Below, piece by piece: positions 23,121-33,920 of a stretch of 64,000 nt of DNA. The notes beneath the pieces are model-generated. The model was not told the origin of the DNA and searched no databases. It saw only the letters and a program-made list of their open reading frames with translations. The position numbers and the translations under genes are program-made. Origin of the DNA: Plasmopara viticola (taxonomy: Eukaryota; Oomycota; Peronosporomycetes; Peronosporales; Peronosporaceae); assembly GCA_001695595.3 (NCBI GenBank), contig MBPM02000114.1, positions 62,001 through 126,000 of the forward strand. Reading direction: 5' to 3'. Every line of letters starts with the position of its first letter. The first letter of the stretch is position 1.

Positions 23121-24570
23121 CTAAGGCAAACATCCAGAGATGTTCGTATAGCCAAGAAATAGCAATATCATCTTTTCTTCCAGTGTGAATCCTTCTGACG
23201 AGAAGTCATCGAAGCTATATACTTTCGACACCCATCCTTCGTGCAGTCGCCTTTGTTCTAGCCAACTGAGCGTGATGATACAAACAGCGCCTAAAAGGAC
23301 GTAGAATTGACCTGCTTGGAAAACGAAGTGCCTTACCATCCAGCTCGCCAACTGTTGTGAGCACATTGAATCGCGGCGCATTTGTAGCGTAGATTGTACT
23401 TGTGCTTGCCCTCCAATATGCTGGTACGAATCCACCTCCAAGTACATCCCATTGCTCTTGGGTCAAGCTGTCCATGAGCAGCTGTGCGTCTAGATCGTTG
23501 GATTATAAATATTTGATGTGAACAGATCGTACTTGTCGACAAGGAACGCAATGTCGAGATCATCGAAGGCGCTTGCGACCGGCCTGAACAACAGCAATCC
23601 GTTATTTACAACGTCAAAATTCTCGATTTGCACAAAATCACCTTTGAAGCGATCGTGTTCTCGTCGGAAAAGATGAGATGCAATCGCAACAAGACTCGGT
23701 AGACCAACATTCATCACCATGCAAAGAAGCATCGAGTCCCCGTTCTTATTTTTCCCACAATCGCATTTGAAGTCCTTCACCAATTGCTGCTTCAGCTTTT
23801 GAGTTCTCGAATCCGTGGTACTGGGAACGTTCAAGAACGTGCGTTGGAACAACGTGGCAGCAATTGCTGCGTATAGAGAGGAAGTGTGGTCTTTGGCCGA
23901 AACCACCACCAGCACGTGGATTTCCCCTTCGATTCGCTCAAATCTCTCTCCAAAGTTTGTCGGGTTCTTGATCCACAACGAATGGATCCTTGTGCGTAAT
24001 GAATCCGTCGTATGACGAATAGTAGTCCGGGGAAAAGCCAAAGGCTTTGCGACCTTATCCTTTGCCGTAACTATAGTAGTCATTGCCGTTGCCGTAGTTG
24101 TCATTGTCGTGGCCGTAGTGGTCGTTGCCGTGGCCGTAGAAGTCGTTGCCGTGGCCGTGGTGCTCATGGCTGTAGTCGTCGTAGTTCTTGCCGTATTTGC
24201 TGTAGCCGCGGTGTTCCTTGTGCACGAAGCTCTTGTGGTTGTGGTCGTCGTCCTTGCAGGCGTAAGCATCGTGGCCGTAGTCCTTGTAAACATAGTCGTC
24301 TTTGCCGTTGCTGTAGTCTGTTGACTAGGTGGACTGGGATTAATCGTCTTCCAGGCGACGATAGTGCAATGCCCATGTCGTGGTGTCTTTTGCGGTGGTC
24401 ACAATCGCGCTTAAGCGGGTGGTGACTGTAGTCCCCGTAGGAGCCAAGGAGCGATTTCCGCTGGAGCATTTCGGGCATCGATCGATTGCAGGATGGAGGC
24501 ACTGACATATCGGCTTAGCACTGCAAGCATATTAAACTGCATCTTAGCCGCGCAGTTGCTTGACTTGCAT
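23121..24570 (-). pseudogene. Copy E: GY/CRN/HNH chimeric pseudogene with 267-codon open frame
   Basis: Holds the longest open frame of the window (24,293-23,490, ATG start MFTRTTATML). Residues 1-85 are Thr/Ala-rich (the GY repeat read in another phase), about 100-120 are the CRN linker (NPTNFGERFE, GEIHVLVVVS), and 175-265 are HNH block one (ASHLFRREHD, VVNNGLLLFRP, AFDDLDIAFLVD), ending at the common stop after NPTI. Block two follows in another frame (23,475-23,215, MDSLTQEQWD ... FRRCLYHHAQ). The GY frame itself has breaks here. If any copy makes protein, this is the best candidate, but it would lack the second HNH half. Confidence 0.6.
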
Positions 24571-24589
24571 GGATGTATTTGCTAGTTGT

Positions 24590-25070
24590 CGATTGCTGAG
24601 AAGAAGGCGAAATGAAAAGCGAGAGAGCGCAATATCTTAAGAGCGCTTCCTATTTGATGTGACACGGCAAGAAAAGTCTCTTGCGAATCTCTTGCGAACT
24701 GTACGGCAAGCGTAATCACTCTCGAGTCTCTTTCAGTATCTTGAAAGAGCTTTGTATATGACGATCGACCGAAGTGCCAATGCAAAAGAATTTGCAAGAG
24801 AATGACATATTTCTAAAAGCCGATTGACAAGGGTACCTTAATTATGATTGTATAGAAAAGTAAAACAGATGATCAGCTGGCTGTCCCAATTCTAGACACC
24901 TCGGAAAACTTATTCTCTAGCAAATTCTCTTGCCGTGCCACTTTGTATACAAAGCTTTCTTTAAAAACTGAAAGAGACTAATGATAAAAGCGTCTGCGAC
25001 CACATCAAAAATCAGCATTTGATCATTTCTCGCTCTCTCACTTTTCATTTCGCCTTCTTCTCAGCAAGCG
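24590..25070. promoter_or_regulatory. Bidirectional promoter-like spacer between copies E and F
   Basis: Arms end at 24,629 and 25,031, with a 401-bp centre nearly identical to 8937-9336 and in the same orientation. Initiator-like TCATTTCG lies at 25,045-25,052 (plus) and 24,615-24,608 (minus). The arms differ in type (long end on the left, short end on the right), so the symmetry stops beyond the HNH parts. Confidence 0.45.
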
Positions 25071-25117
25071 ACAACTAGCAAATACATCCATTCAAGTCAA
25101 GCAACTGCGCGGCCAAG

Positions 25118-26473
25118 ATGCAGTTTAATATGCTTGCAGTGCTAAGCCGATATGTCAGTGCCTCCATCCTGCAATCGATCGATGCCCGAAATGCTTCAGC
25201 GGAAATCGCTCCTTGGCTACTACGGGGACTACATTCACCACCCGCTTAAGCGCGATTGTGACTACCGCAAAAGACACCACGACATGGGCATTGCACTATC
25301 GTCGGCGCCTGGAAGACGATACATCCCAGGCTACCGAGTCAACAGACTACAGCAACGGCAAAGACGACTATGATCACAAGAATCAGGTAACGCCTGCAAG
25401 AACGCCGACCACAGCTACAAGAGCTTCGTGCACAAGGAACACAGCGGCTACAGCAAATACGGCAAGGACTACGACGACTACAGCCATGAGCACCACGGCC
25501 ACAGCAACGACTTCTACGGCCACAGCAACGACCACTACGGCCACGACAATGAGAATTACGGCAACGGCAATGACTACTATAGTCACGGCAAAGGATAAGG
25601 TCGCAAAGCCTTTGGCTTTTCCCCGGACTACTATTCGTCATACGACGGATTCATTACGCACAAGGATCCATTCGTTGTGGATCAAGACCCGACAAACTTT
25701 GGAGAGAGATTTGAGCCAAACGAAGGGGAAATCCACGTGCTGGTGGTGGTTTCGGCCAAAGACCACACTTCCTCTCTATACGCAGCAATTGCTGCCACGT
25801 TGTTCTAACGCACGTTCTTGAACGTTCCCACGGATTCGAGAACTCAAAAGCTGAAGCAGCAATTGGTGAAGGACTTCAAATGTGATTGTGGGAAAATTAG
25901 AACGGCGACTCGGTGCTTCTTTGTATGGTGATGAATGTTGGTCTACCGAGTCCTGTTGCGATTGCATCTTATCTTTCTCGACGAGAACACGATCGCCTCA
26001 AAGGTAATTTTGTGCAAATCGAAAATATTGACGTTGTGAATAACGGATTGCTGTTGTTCAGGCCGATAGCAAGCGCCTTCGATGATCTCGACGTTGCGTT
26101 CCTTGTCGACAAGTACGATCTGTTCACATTAAATATTTATAATCCAACGATCTAGACGCACAGCTGCTCATGGACAGCTTGACCCTAGAGCAATGAGATG
26201 TACTTGGAGGTGGATTCGTACCAGCATATTGGAGGGTAAGCACAAGTACAATCTACGCTCCAAATGCGCCGCGATTCAATGTGCTCACAACAGTCGGCGA
26301 GCTGGATGGTAAGGCACTTCGTTCCAAGCAGGTCAATTCTACGTTCTTTTAGGCGCTGTTTATACTTTCAAGCTCAGTTTGTCAGAACCAAGGCGATTAC
26401 CCAAGGATGGGTGTCGAAAGATTTAAAGGTCAATGACTTCTCGTCAAAAGGTTTTACACTGAAGAAAGGATGA
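25118..26473 (+). pseudogene. Copy F: GY/CRN/HNH chimeric pseudogene
   Basis: The ATG at 25,118 opens a short hydrophobic frame (MQFNMLAVLSRYVSASIL) that could be a relic signal peptide but stops after about 45 codons. The Thr/Ala-rich frame 25,213-25,821 is open for 202 codons; a one-base loss near 25,690 shifts it before the CRN linker. The GCTTACGCCTGCAAGG stretch of other copies is changed to CAGGTAACGCCTGCAAG at 25,384. HNH block one 25,913-26,155 and block two about 26,170-26,473 are separated by the common stop, and block two has further frameshifts. Confidence 0.6.
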
Positions 26474-26700
26474 AATTGCTATTTCTTTGCAGTATGAACA
26501 TTTCCAAAAGTCCGCCATAGCGACTTTAATCACATTATCGTCGACGGTGATATAAGTGTTCGTTTGCTGGGTCAATCTCATTGGAACACGTGTGGTTGAA
26601 TAGAAGCCTGTGACGCTCGTTCGTTCTAATCACTTGTATGATCTGATATCGTGTTAGCGAAGAAGAGCTTCGCGCTAATAACAGATCCTCGACAAGCAGC
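26474..26700 (+). pseudogene. Truncated Crinkler header remnant (short-end type), copy F
   Basis: Plus-strand counterpart of 967-1240 and 17,040-17,215. The match to the full header ends after the HVWL region, and the sequence then enters segment D (GACAAGCAGCTAACAGG). Confidence 0.45.
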
Positions 26701-26736
26701 TAACAGGTTTCAGCTGAAGAGAAGAAAAAAAAGTAG

Positions 26737-27021
26737 CTAATTCTTATGCCGTGACTTATCTTTGAAAGATGGATATTTATTCTTGACAGATACATATTTA
26801 AACCTCCAACTGAAGTATTGCTCATCGTTTTCAACAATCCACTTAACGAACTTGTTCTTATGTTTGCCCCGACGCACGATATAGCTATCGTCTCCAGCTT
26901 GAAACTTGCTGGCTAAAAAGCGTATTATATTCGAGTCTTCCGATTGTTCGTTGTATAACCATCGACAGTATGAGGCATTTTGCTCATAGACTTCAAATTC
27001 AGACATTTCAAACTCAGACAT
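26737..27021 (-). CDS. ExoX C-terminal-like small protein, variant N-terminus
   Basis: An intact 94-residue frame starting MSEFEMSEFEVYEQNASYC. Compared with 1305-1577, the GKFKRKSPEEVH part of the first motif is replaced by a small repeat of MSEFE, so the first motif keeps only NASYCRWLYN. The second (GKHKNKFVKWIVENDEQYFS) is intact and the C-terminus is basic (KDKSRHKN). Sits downstream of the 72-residue ORF on the same strand. Confidence 0.45.
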   Translation of the reverse strand: MSEFEMSEFEVYEQNASYCRWLYNEQSEDSNIIRFLASKFQAGDDSYIVRRGKHKNKFVKWIVENDEQYFSWRFKYVSVKNKYPSFKDKSRHKN

Positions 27022-27163
27022 TTTTTGTAGTGTATGTGGTATATGGGGTATGCTCGTATATTGTATAGAAGATAATTCAGGATCACTAATTAAATTAGCT
27101 CACGACTGATTCATATTTTGTAATTCTGTTACGTACTGTAGTTACTTCATCGCGTAGTGGTAG

Positions 27164-27382
27164 CTATTTGTTGACATTTATGTTACATCCAGACAAAAGA
27201 AGACCAACCACCTGACTAAACAAATGTTGTGTTGGTTTTCTGCGTCCGTAATTATGTTGATGATTTAAATTGTTATAGTTTTGTGCTTCAGTGTTTTCTG
27301 CCCATTGACACCATAGGATGGGGCTTGTCAAAATTGGATTTTTATTTTTTTCTGTTTCTAATAGTGTAGGGATGGGGGTCAA
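27164..27382 (-). CDS. 72-residue ORF of unknown function
   Basis: Intact copy, MTPIPTLLETEKNKNPIL to NVNK. Same position and strand relative to the ExoX-like ORF and the divergent 80-residue ORF as in the other D segments. It reads GLLLSGCN where others have GLFLSGCN or GRFLSGCN. Confidence 0.25.
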   Translation of the reverse strand: MTPIPTLLETEKNKNPILTSPILWCQWAENTEAQNYNNLNHQHNYGRRKPTQHLFSQVVGLLLSGCNINVNK

Positions 27383-27499
27383 GGAGTGTGTAAGAAGAGA
27401 AAAATAAGTTATAGTGCAAATGTTGCTTTATCATCATATACTTTCATCGTTCATTGGACTCGTCTCCAGAAGACGTTCAACTTCAGCTCACGGTCTTAA

Positions 27500-27742
27500 A
27501 TGCAAAAGACTGCTTCCAACACGGTAAACTTAATTGAGGACGACGCCACAACCGCTTCTATTGTAGGCTACACAGCTGTTGAATCCAAATATGGCCTTAA
27601 CAGCAACAAATTCAACATTAAAATGGTGTTTTGTAATTTGATCATACAGCACACGGCTAGACGACTTCACTCGGCTTCATGGTCTCGGTTGACCGTACCA
27701 TACAGTCATCTATGGCCATGCTGTTTACAGTCGCTAATTTGA
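27500..27742 (+). CDS. 80-residue ORF of unknown function, copy 3
   Basis: Full-length MQKTASNTVNLIEDD frame. It lies in the left member of the 5.4-kb tandem duplication; its duplicate is 32,914-33,156, which differs by Thr to Ala (DDAATAS). Confidence 0.25.
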   Translation: MQKTASNTVNLIEDDATTASIVGYTAVESKYGLNSNKFNIKMVFCNLIIQHTARRLHSASWSRLTVPYSHLWPCCLQSLI

Positions 27743-28510
27743 ATGAATACTTTACGTCACAGTAATCTTGACAACAATTGAGAATTAGACTTTATCTGCT
27801 GCTATGCAGTTCCTTCTCAACGCGAACAGACACGAAATTTGTTTTACTGCAAACCTTAAAATCTTCGACCAACTTCCATTATCGAATTGCTCAAGTTTAG
27901 ATCGGCATTAGCAGCTTTTATTGGCTCAAGACTACAGTCGGCGAGTCAGCGTCTAATATATGCTGCTTGCGTATTTTGCACGGACATATCAAATAGTTTA
28001 ATAGTACTCACTCGGTATAGTCATGGGATTATGACTTTGAGTGGTTTTGGAAAAACCTTGAATCGTCATTAGTCATGTCGAAGCTCAAAGTCCCGCCGGT
28101 GCGCATGGCGACACCCGGAACCCGGCTACACTGTGGCCCTACGGGGCTCAATGAGGCTATTTTGGAATTAAACTTTCTACGATCAAACAATAAAACCGCA
28201 ACGACATCTGACAAGCCACTTCTGACAACAGGAGGTGCCGAACAAGGAGATCAAGTTGTGGTTCGTGAGTGAGATGGAGGACATCGCAGCCAAGGGCGGC
28301 TCGGCGCTTGAGTTCATTTCCAGCCTCTCGGGGCACGATCGTAGTCTTGATTGTGTGCTGTTCTCACATGGAAGAAACATTTTTTCGACTGTAACAAAAA
28401 ATCCATTGAAGATGTTTTGGAAAATAGCTCGCCCTTTACTATAGTTAGCCCTCCTTGCTATGTTCAATGCAATATAATAAAGCGAATTTTTGTTATGTTT
28501 ATCATGGTGT
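27743..28510 (+). other. Segment D, degenerate (left duplicate)
   Basis: Plus frames 27,887-28,072, 28,075-28,272 and 28,235-28,444 follow each other with overlaps and shifts. The third reads KEIKLWFVSEMEDIAAK and then FISSLSGHDRSLDCVLF, the most protein-like piece of segment D. Relative to U1 and U8, about 33 bp (LEAICFRILRIG region) are missing near 28,015. No family recognised. Confidence 0.35.
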
Positions 28511-29741
28511 CATGGTCAACTTTCCATTAAAGTCGAAATGGTGCGCTGATTCTTGACACCCAAAATTCGTCCATATCATCATTATGCATTCTCTTGCCAA
28601 CACTAGTAGCCATCGCTTACGACCACTGTATTCAGCACTCGAAGGCATCGATATTTGAGTTCAAAGAGCCGATGCGATACCAATAGTCAATCGCTGATGA
28701 TACTGGTAGTCTATTGGCAAAAAGGAAAACTGGGTTAAAAGCGTTTGATCGATTGGATACTTAGCGTCATTTGATACACTCAATTTGATGCGCGGTCAAA
28801 ATTACTGTGATCTAGCCGCATCGAGAGTATGGGAAGGCCAAACTTATATGACCAGGTCGGTAGCCCGATCCATTCCACCTACTAGCAACACACGATCATA
28901 CGAAGCACAATGTAATCGGCTTGATGGGTTCATATTAATTGCGCAGCCATGGCTTTCGTATTAATTGGAGTTTGATCTACTTGCGTAGTAGGTCAGCCGC
29001 GTTCTGTTTACGATTTTTATATCCGTCAACAATCACTAAAGTCAGCAAGGTGTAAATGTCCAAACAGGCACAATAGTTATCAGACAAAGCATATAAGTAT
29101 TTTGTGCTACACTTGATCCGGTATAGCGACCCACTTCTATAAAAGCTTAAGGATGGGTGTTCATTTTAGAAAACATCGTAAGGAGAGTAAAAATATAGGC
29201 TCAAGCATTAAAGTTTTATAAATTACACGATTGGCCAATGTTCTTGTGGTAAACAAATGTTTTGTCCCACACAGACACCGGAAGCTACATGTCGACCCAG
29301 AGTTAATCCTGGGCGGAAAACATGACCGCGCTCTACCTGCTATCGGAAGTAGTCAAGTCCCAATATAATAAGGGTGCTTATAGCGACACAGTAGCTAACA
29401 AGTCGGTTGCGAACACCGCGCGAAAATAGACTTTGTCTCAGCGCACACCACCTATCCTACGACCTGTCAGTCGGATCAACCAACGGACCAAGCTTTAGAA
29501 ATAGACAACGAGAACATAAAAGAAAACTTCATCAACCTCCTTCCACGAAGCTAAGACCATATTCCGTGTCGGGGTTCAATGTGAGATTAAAGCCTCAAAA
29601 ACTTTACGAGAGCCGCTAAATTACACTGTTGTGAGCCTCAATACTAGGATTGTACCAATCGCGTCACACAAATGGAGAGATGCAGAACAAGTTGAAAGAT
29701 GGTCTGGACAAAGCATCAAAGAAGGTTTGTTGACGATGCCG
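28511..29741 (+). other. Segment C, alpha lineage (left duplicate)
   Basis: Clearly diverged from the beta lineage by many substitutions and small indels. A plus frame at 29,631-29,822 (NTRIVPIASHKWRDAEQ, then WSGQSIKEGLLTMPL) runs across the point where beta stops and continues into the extra segment, which suggests that alpha keeps the older, longer gene and beta has a deletion. Confidence 0.4.
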
Positions 29742-30673
29742 CTAATTGAAGCAGGACCCACGGTTCGGCAGAGTCCTGGAAAACTCTGCCAACGTAATCA
29801 CGAGGAAAGATTCCATAACTAGAGAGCTTATTTACCCTCATCTGTCTTCATTGATGATAAAAGGACTGTGGATCGTGGTGCAAGCCTCATTCATCTCCTG
29901 AAAATGGAAGTAAAATCGAGGATACGTCATAAAACATTGCTCCACTGACGCTCAAGATGGCCTTGATTACGCGAAAAGTATCGCGCGTAAAGCTGAAAAC
30001 CGTAGTAGACTTGTAAAAGACTGATGAAAAAGTACTTCGACATGGCCAGACGTCAGGCCATAACGCGTAATTGCCATGAAGAGCTCGAGGCACTGTTAAA
30101 TACAAGTTGGTTGGTGAACATTTTGCGTCCATAAATTTGAAGATTTATTGACAGGACCCGTTCTCTTGATAAGAACAAAGCTCATTGCAAAAACACGACA
30201 GCTGTGAAGGCTTTGTTACAACAAAAGGAAATTGAGACCTCGGCAAGCCACTTTTACATGCATCCTAACTTTCAATTCGATGTGATCTATATATCATGCG
30301 TTTTACGCCCTTGGAGCTATATAGGCATTAGTAGGATGGTCGAAGATTGTGGTCGTGTCGACAACCAAGTCAGAAAATTTGACCGGGTCCAAATATTTGA
30401 TAATGGCAAGCCAATTAGTGGACTGGGACATAGGGAGAATGGAAAATTGTGCGACTATAGATACATACCAGCATTTACTTTTTTAAGGACCGGAAGCTAT
30501 CTTTTTCTGGATCCGATTTGATAATGTCTTGACCAGAAAATGTCTCGAGTTCACTGTCTTTATCACATTAACAAGACTTGCACAAGGTGTGTTACAAGCT
30601 TTTTTTGTGGTTTTTACTGCTTATAAGCTGATAAAAAAACAATGCTCAATATATGTCATACGTACTTTATATA
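29742..30673 (+). other. Alpha-lineage extra segment (left duplicate)
   Basis: Present three times (here, 35,152-36,084, and reversed 54,805-55,738), absent from beta units. Begins with an 8-bp-stem hairpin (GGCAGAGT 29,767-29,774 with ACTCTGCC 29,783-29,790). Contains fragmentary plus-strand coding sequence (ITRNCHEELEALLNTSWLVN) leading into the 105-residue ORF at 30,204. Ends at the left terminal repeat of the MULE. Confidence 0.4.
30204..30521 (+). CDS. 105-residue ORF of unknown function (left duplicate)
   Basis: Open frame with codons upstream in the same frame (SLDKNKAHCKNTT), so it is probably the 3' end of a longer dead gene. Reads YMHPNFQFDVIYISCVLRPW and later IFDNGKP and GLGHRENGKLCDYRYIPAF, ending DPI. 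All three copies in the window are open to the same stop region. No known family recognised. Confidence 0.35.
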   Translation: MKALLQQKEIETSASHFYMHPNFQFDVIYISCVLRPWSYIGISRMVEDCGRVDNQVRKFDRVQIFDNGKPISGLGHRENGKLCDYRYIPAFTFLRTGSYLFLDPI

Positions 30674-32461
30674 CCTCACCCTTTCTTTAATTCGTTGATC
30701 AATTAGTCAGACTTAGCCTTTCTGTAGTGCGCCACGCGACCTTGATTTGCGCAAGTTCTAGAGTTTTGCCCTACTTGATTGCAATTGCGACATCTTCGTC
30801 GCGGTGGAGCATTTATCGCATTCTCCACGTACTCAAAGTGCGATGGGTTACGCCTGGTAGAACCGGATGGTCCAGTATAGCAGGTTGAACGAGATGCCAA
30901 TGTAGATCGAAGTCGTCAACCGCAAGTGGCTCTGTGCGACCAAGCAGAACGTGGCAGCAAGGATGTCCCATTGTCGAAGTAAGCAACTTAGCACAAACGG
31001 CACGGTCATTACCGCGATTGCCATCGATATATCGCTGGGTGAACTCTCGATGCGTCCGACGGAGGGCTTCCTCGGAAGTTTTTCCCATTACTTGGGAAAA
31101 TAGCGGACCAAACTGCATATCTGCGACAGCCCTCTGCTTGGCATGCTTTTGAATGATTCCAGCAAGCTGATTGTCGCAGGCTAGCTTTACTGCAACGTCA
31201 ACGGTTAATAAAATTCCCGTTGAGCTGGTAATCCATCGTTTGAGAGCCGCGTGGGCACTCTCTACGCGGCTGGTAGTTACATGTCCGGAATGGGGTTTGT
31301 TATGTAAGAAAGCCGACACAAATCGGACCTTTCAGACGAGCCAGATTTCCTCGACGTAACGCATGACTTGATGATAATTTGAGAATTCCTGCTGCATCGC
31401 TGCAAGTTGGTCTTCGTAACCAGCAATGGTTTCTTGACAGACAAGGCGATGCCATTGCCTTAAAAATTCCTCCCATGCCCGTTTGTTCGAAATGCTCGTT
31501 TTTGTCTTGCTAGGATATTCTTATCAATATGCCATCGTCAAAAAAACAAACGGCATTTGGGATAACCCTTTCCAAGGCAATCAACAAAGCAAGTTTACTG
31601 TCCGTCACAAAGGTGCCGGTGGCTCTCACGCCGAATTGCTGGAATACATCGGCGATATGGGACAGTGCCCACAAGTAATCACCAGTGTGCTCACTTTTTA
31701 TAAAGCAATACGAAAACGTAAAGGTATTGTTCGTTACCGTAACGCCGATAATATGAAGCAGGGGAAAGCCATACTTGTTCGTTTTGTAAGTTGCGTCAAT
31801 GATCCAAACGCGGTTGGCACTGTAATGTTGGCATAATTCTTTTGCCGACGTTAAGATAATAAGCAAATGCGTGAGCTTCTGGTCCACATAATGTTGTGTG
31901 AAATACAGAGTCTCGCTTGCGAGGATATCGAGCAAAGCGGTCAGAGGTGTCCGCCCTGCTAACAAACTATTTCGCTCCGCTATGCGAAGATTGTAAAGTC
32001 CTGTGCAGTCGAAATAACGCCATCATTTTGGTGCGGCGAAATGATGATGCGCCCAGGAGTCAGTCAAAACTGCTGCATTTTGCCCTTCCGTCAATCGTTG
32101 TCCTTGTGGATGCGCTGAAACGTGCACAAATGGTTCATGATCTTGCTCTCCGTTGTCCACTTCCACTTGCCAAAGTCCGCTCTCTAGCCGTATGCTTGCG
32201 GCAAATAAACATCTAGTTGCCTTGATCGTTCCCACGCGCACTCCTTCTCTTTCCGAATTTTGCTCCTTTCTCGTACGTCGTTCTTTGGAGCAGTTCAGGG
32301 TAAGGGCCTTAACGGCGCCATCTCTTTTATTCCCAACCTTTCTAGTGTGTAACGCTACAAGAGCATATCCCATTGATAAAGAATGGGTCAAAAACAGCAT
32401 CTTTCGCCTTCTCTAAGGATTGGTAAGAAAGTGCAGGAGGGGGAGCTAGGCTGTTCATTGT
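30674..32461 (-). mobile_element. MULE relic M1, right end missing
   Basis: Left terminal repeat CCTCACCCTTTCTTTAATT at 30,674. The right terminal repeat is absent because the tandem duplication join falls right after the transposase start codon (32,457). The transposase pseudogene (30,703-32,457) keeps the FAR1-like part, the DDE part (IIDATYKTNKYGFPLLHIIG; TDSKLALL; TSRVESAHAALKRW) and a Cys-rich end. A 17-bp deletion near 32,055 adds a frameshift to those shared with M2 and M3. Confidence 0.75.
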
Positions 32462-32577
32462 CTCGTATATTGTATAGAAGATAATTCAGGATCACAATTT
32501 AATTAACTCACGACTGAATCATATTTTGTAATTCTGTTTCGAAAAGCTACTGTAGTTCCTTCATCGCGTAGTGGTAG

Positions 32578-32796
32578 CTATTTGTTGACATTTATGTTAC
32601 ATCCAGACAAAAAAAGACCAACCACCTGACTAAACAAATGTTGTGTTGGTTTTCTGCGTCCGTAATTATGTTGATGATTTGAATTGTTATAGTTTTGTGC
32701 TTCAGTGTTTTCTGCCCATTGACACCATAGGATGGGGCTTGTCAAAATTGGATTTTAATTTTTTTCTGTTTCTAATAGTGTAGGGATGGGGGTCAA
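32578..32796 (-). pseudogene. 72-residue ORF, nonsense copy
   Basis: Same frame as 27,164-27,382 but codon 14 (Lys, AAA) is TAA because of a T-to-A change on the plus strand at 32,757. Shows that this frame is not protected in the duplicated copy. Confidence 0.5.
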
Positions 32797-32913
32797 GGAG
32801 TGTGTAAAAAGAGAAAAAGAAGTTATAGTGCAAATGTTGCTTTATCATCATATGCTTTCATCGTTTATTGGACTCGTCTCCAGAAGACGTTCAACTTCAG
32901 CTCACGGTCTTAA

Positions 32914-33156
32914 ATGCAAAAGACTGCTTCCAACACGGTAAACTTAATTGAGGACGACGCCGCAACCGCTTCTATTGTAGGCTACACAGCTGTTGAATCC
33001 AAATATGGCCTTAACAGCAACAAATTCAACATTAAAATGGTGTTTTGTAATTTGATCATACAGCACACGGCTAGACGACTTCACTCGGCTTCATGGTCTC
33101 GGTTGACCGTACCATACAGTCATCTATGGCCATGCTGTTTACAGTCGCTAATTTGA
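32914..33156 (+). CDS. 80-residue ORF of unknown function, copy 4
   Basis: Duplicate of copy 3 in the right member of the tandem duplication; full length, with Thr changed to Ala at DDAATAS. No further evidence for function. Confidence 0.25.
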   Translation: MQKTASNTVNLIEDDAATASIVGYTAVESKYGLNSNKFNIKMVFCNLIIQHTARRLHSASWSRLTVPYSHLWPCCLQSLI

Positions 33157-33920
33157 ATGAATACTTTACGTCACAGTAATCTTGACAACAATTGAGAATT
33201 AGACTTTATCTGCTGCTATGCAGTTCCTTCTCAACGCGAACAGACACGAAATTTGTTTTACTGCAAACCTTAAAATCTTCGACCAACTTCCATTATCGAA
33301 TTGCTCAAGTTTAGATCGGCATTAGCAGCTTTTATTGGCTCAAGACTACAGTCGGCGAGTCAGCGTCTAATATATGCTGCTTGCGTATTTTGCACGGACA
33401 TATCAAATAGTTTAATAGTACTCACTCGGTATAGTCATGGGATTATGACTTTGAGTGGTTTTGGAAAAACCTTGAATCGTCATTAGTCATGTCGAAGCTC
33501 AAAGTCCCGCCGGTGCGCATGGCGACACCCGGAACCCGGCTACACTGTGGCCCTACGGGGCTCAATGAGGCTATTTTGGAATTAAACTTTCTACGATCAA
33601 ACAATAAAACCGCAACGACATCTGACAAGCCACTTCTGACAACAGGAGGTGCCGAACAAGGAGATCAAGTTGTGGTTCGTGAGTGAGATGGAGGACATCG
33701 CAGCCAAGGGCGGCTCGCGCTTGAGTTCATTTCCAGCCTCTCGGGGCACGATCGTAGTCTTGATTGTGTGCTGTTCTCACATGGAAGAAACATTTTTTCG
33801 ACTGTAACAAAAAATCCATTGAAGATGTTTTGGAAAATAGCTCGCCCTTTACTATAGTTAGCCCTCCTTGCTATGTTCAATGCAATATAATAAAGCGAAT
33901 TTTTGTTATGTTTATCATGG

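Larger units (their letters stand above)
32462..33920 (+). other. Segment D, degenerate (right duplicate)
   Basis: Near-identical to 27,053-28,510. Lacks the ExoX-like ORF because the duplication starts just upstream of its start codon. Holds the broken 72-residue ORF (32,578-32,796) and the 80-residue ORF (32,914-33,156). One base is missing near 33,717 (GGCTCGCGCTTG where the sister has GGCTCGGCGCTTG). Confidence 0.4.

Noticed and set aside
24109..24324. Val/Ala-rich hydrophobic frames and Arg/Cys-rich frames opposite the GY repeats (also at 8313, 9649, 18,039, 42,369 and 47,639)
   Set aside because: They are antisense readings of the 18-bp GGC/AAC/GAC/TAC repeat. Their composition follows from the repeat and they break where the repeat ends.
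25384..25400. CAG-GTAACG as a 5' splice site in copy F (and the GGTAACGCC in copies G, I and J)
   Set aside because: No matching acceptor restores a frame downstream, and in the other copies the sequence is plain coding GCTTACGCCTGCAAGG.
31483..31836. 117-residue plus-strand frame inside MULE M1
   Set aside because: It is the antisense shadow of the DDE region of the transposase; the minus frame carries the recognised motifs.
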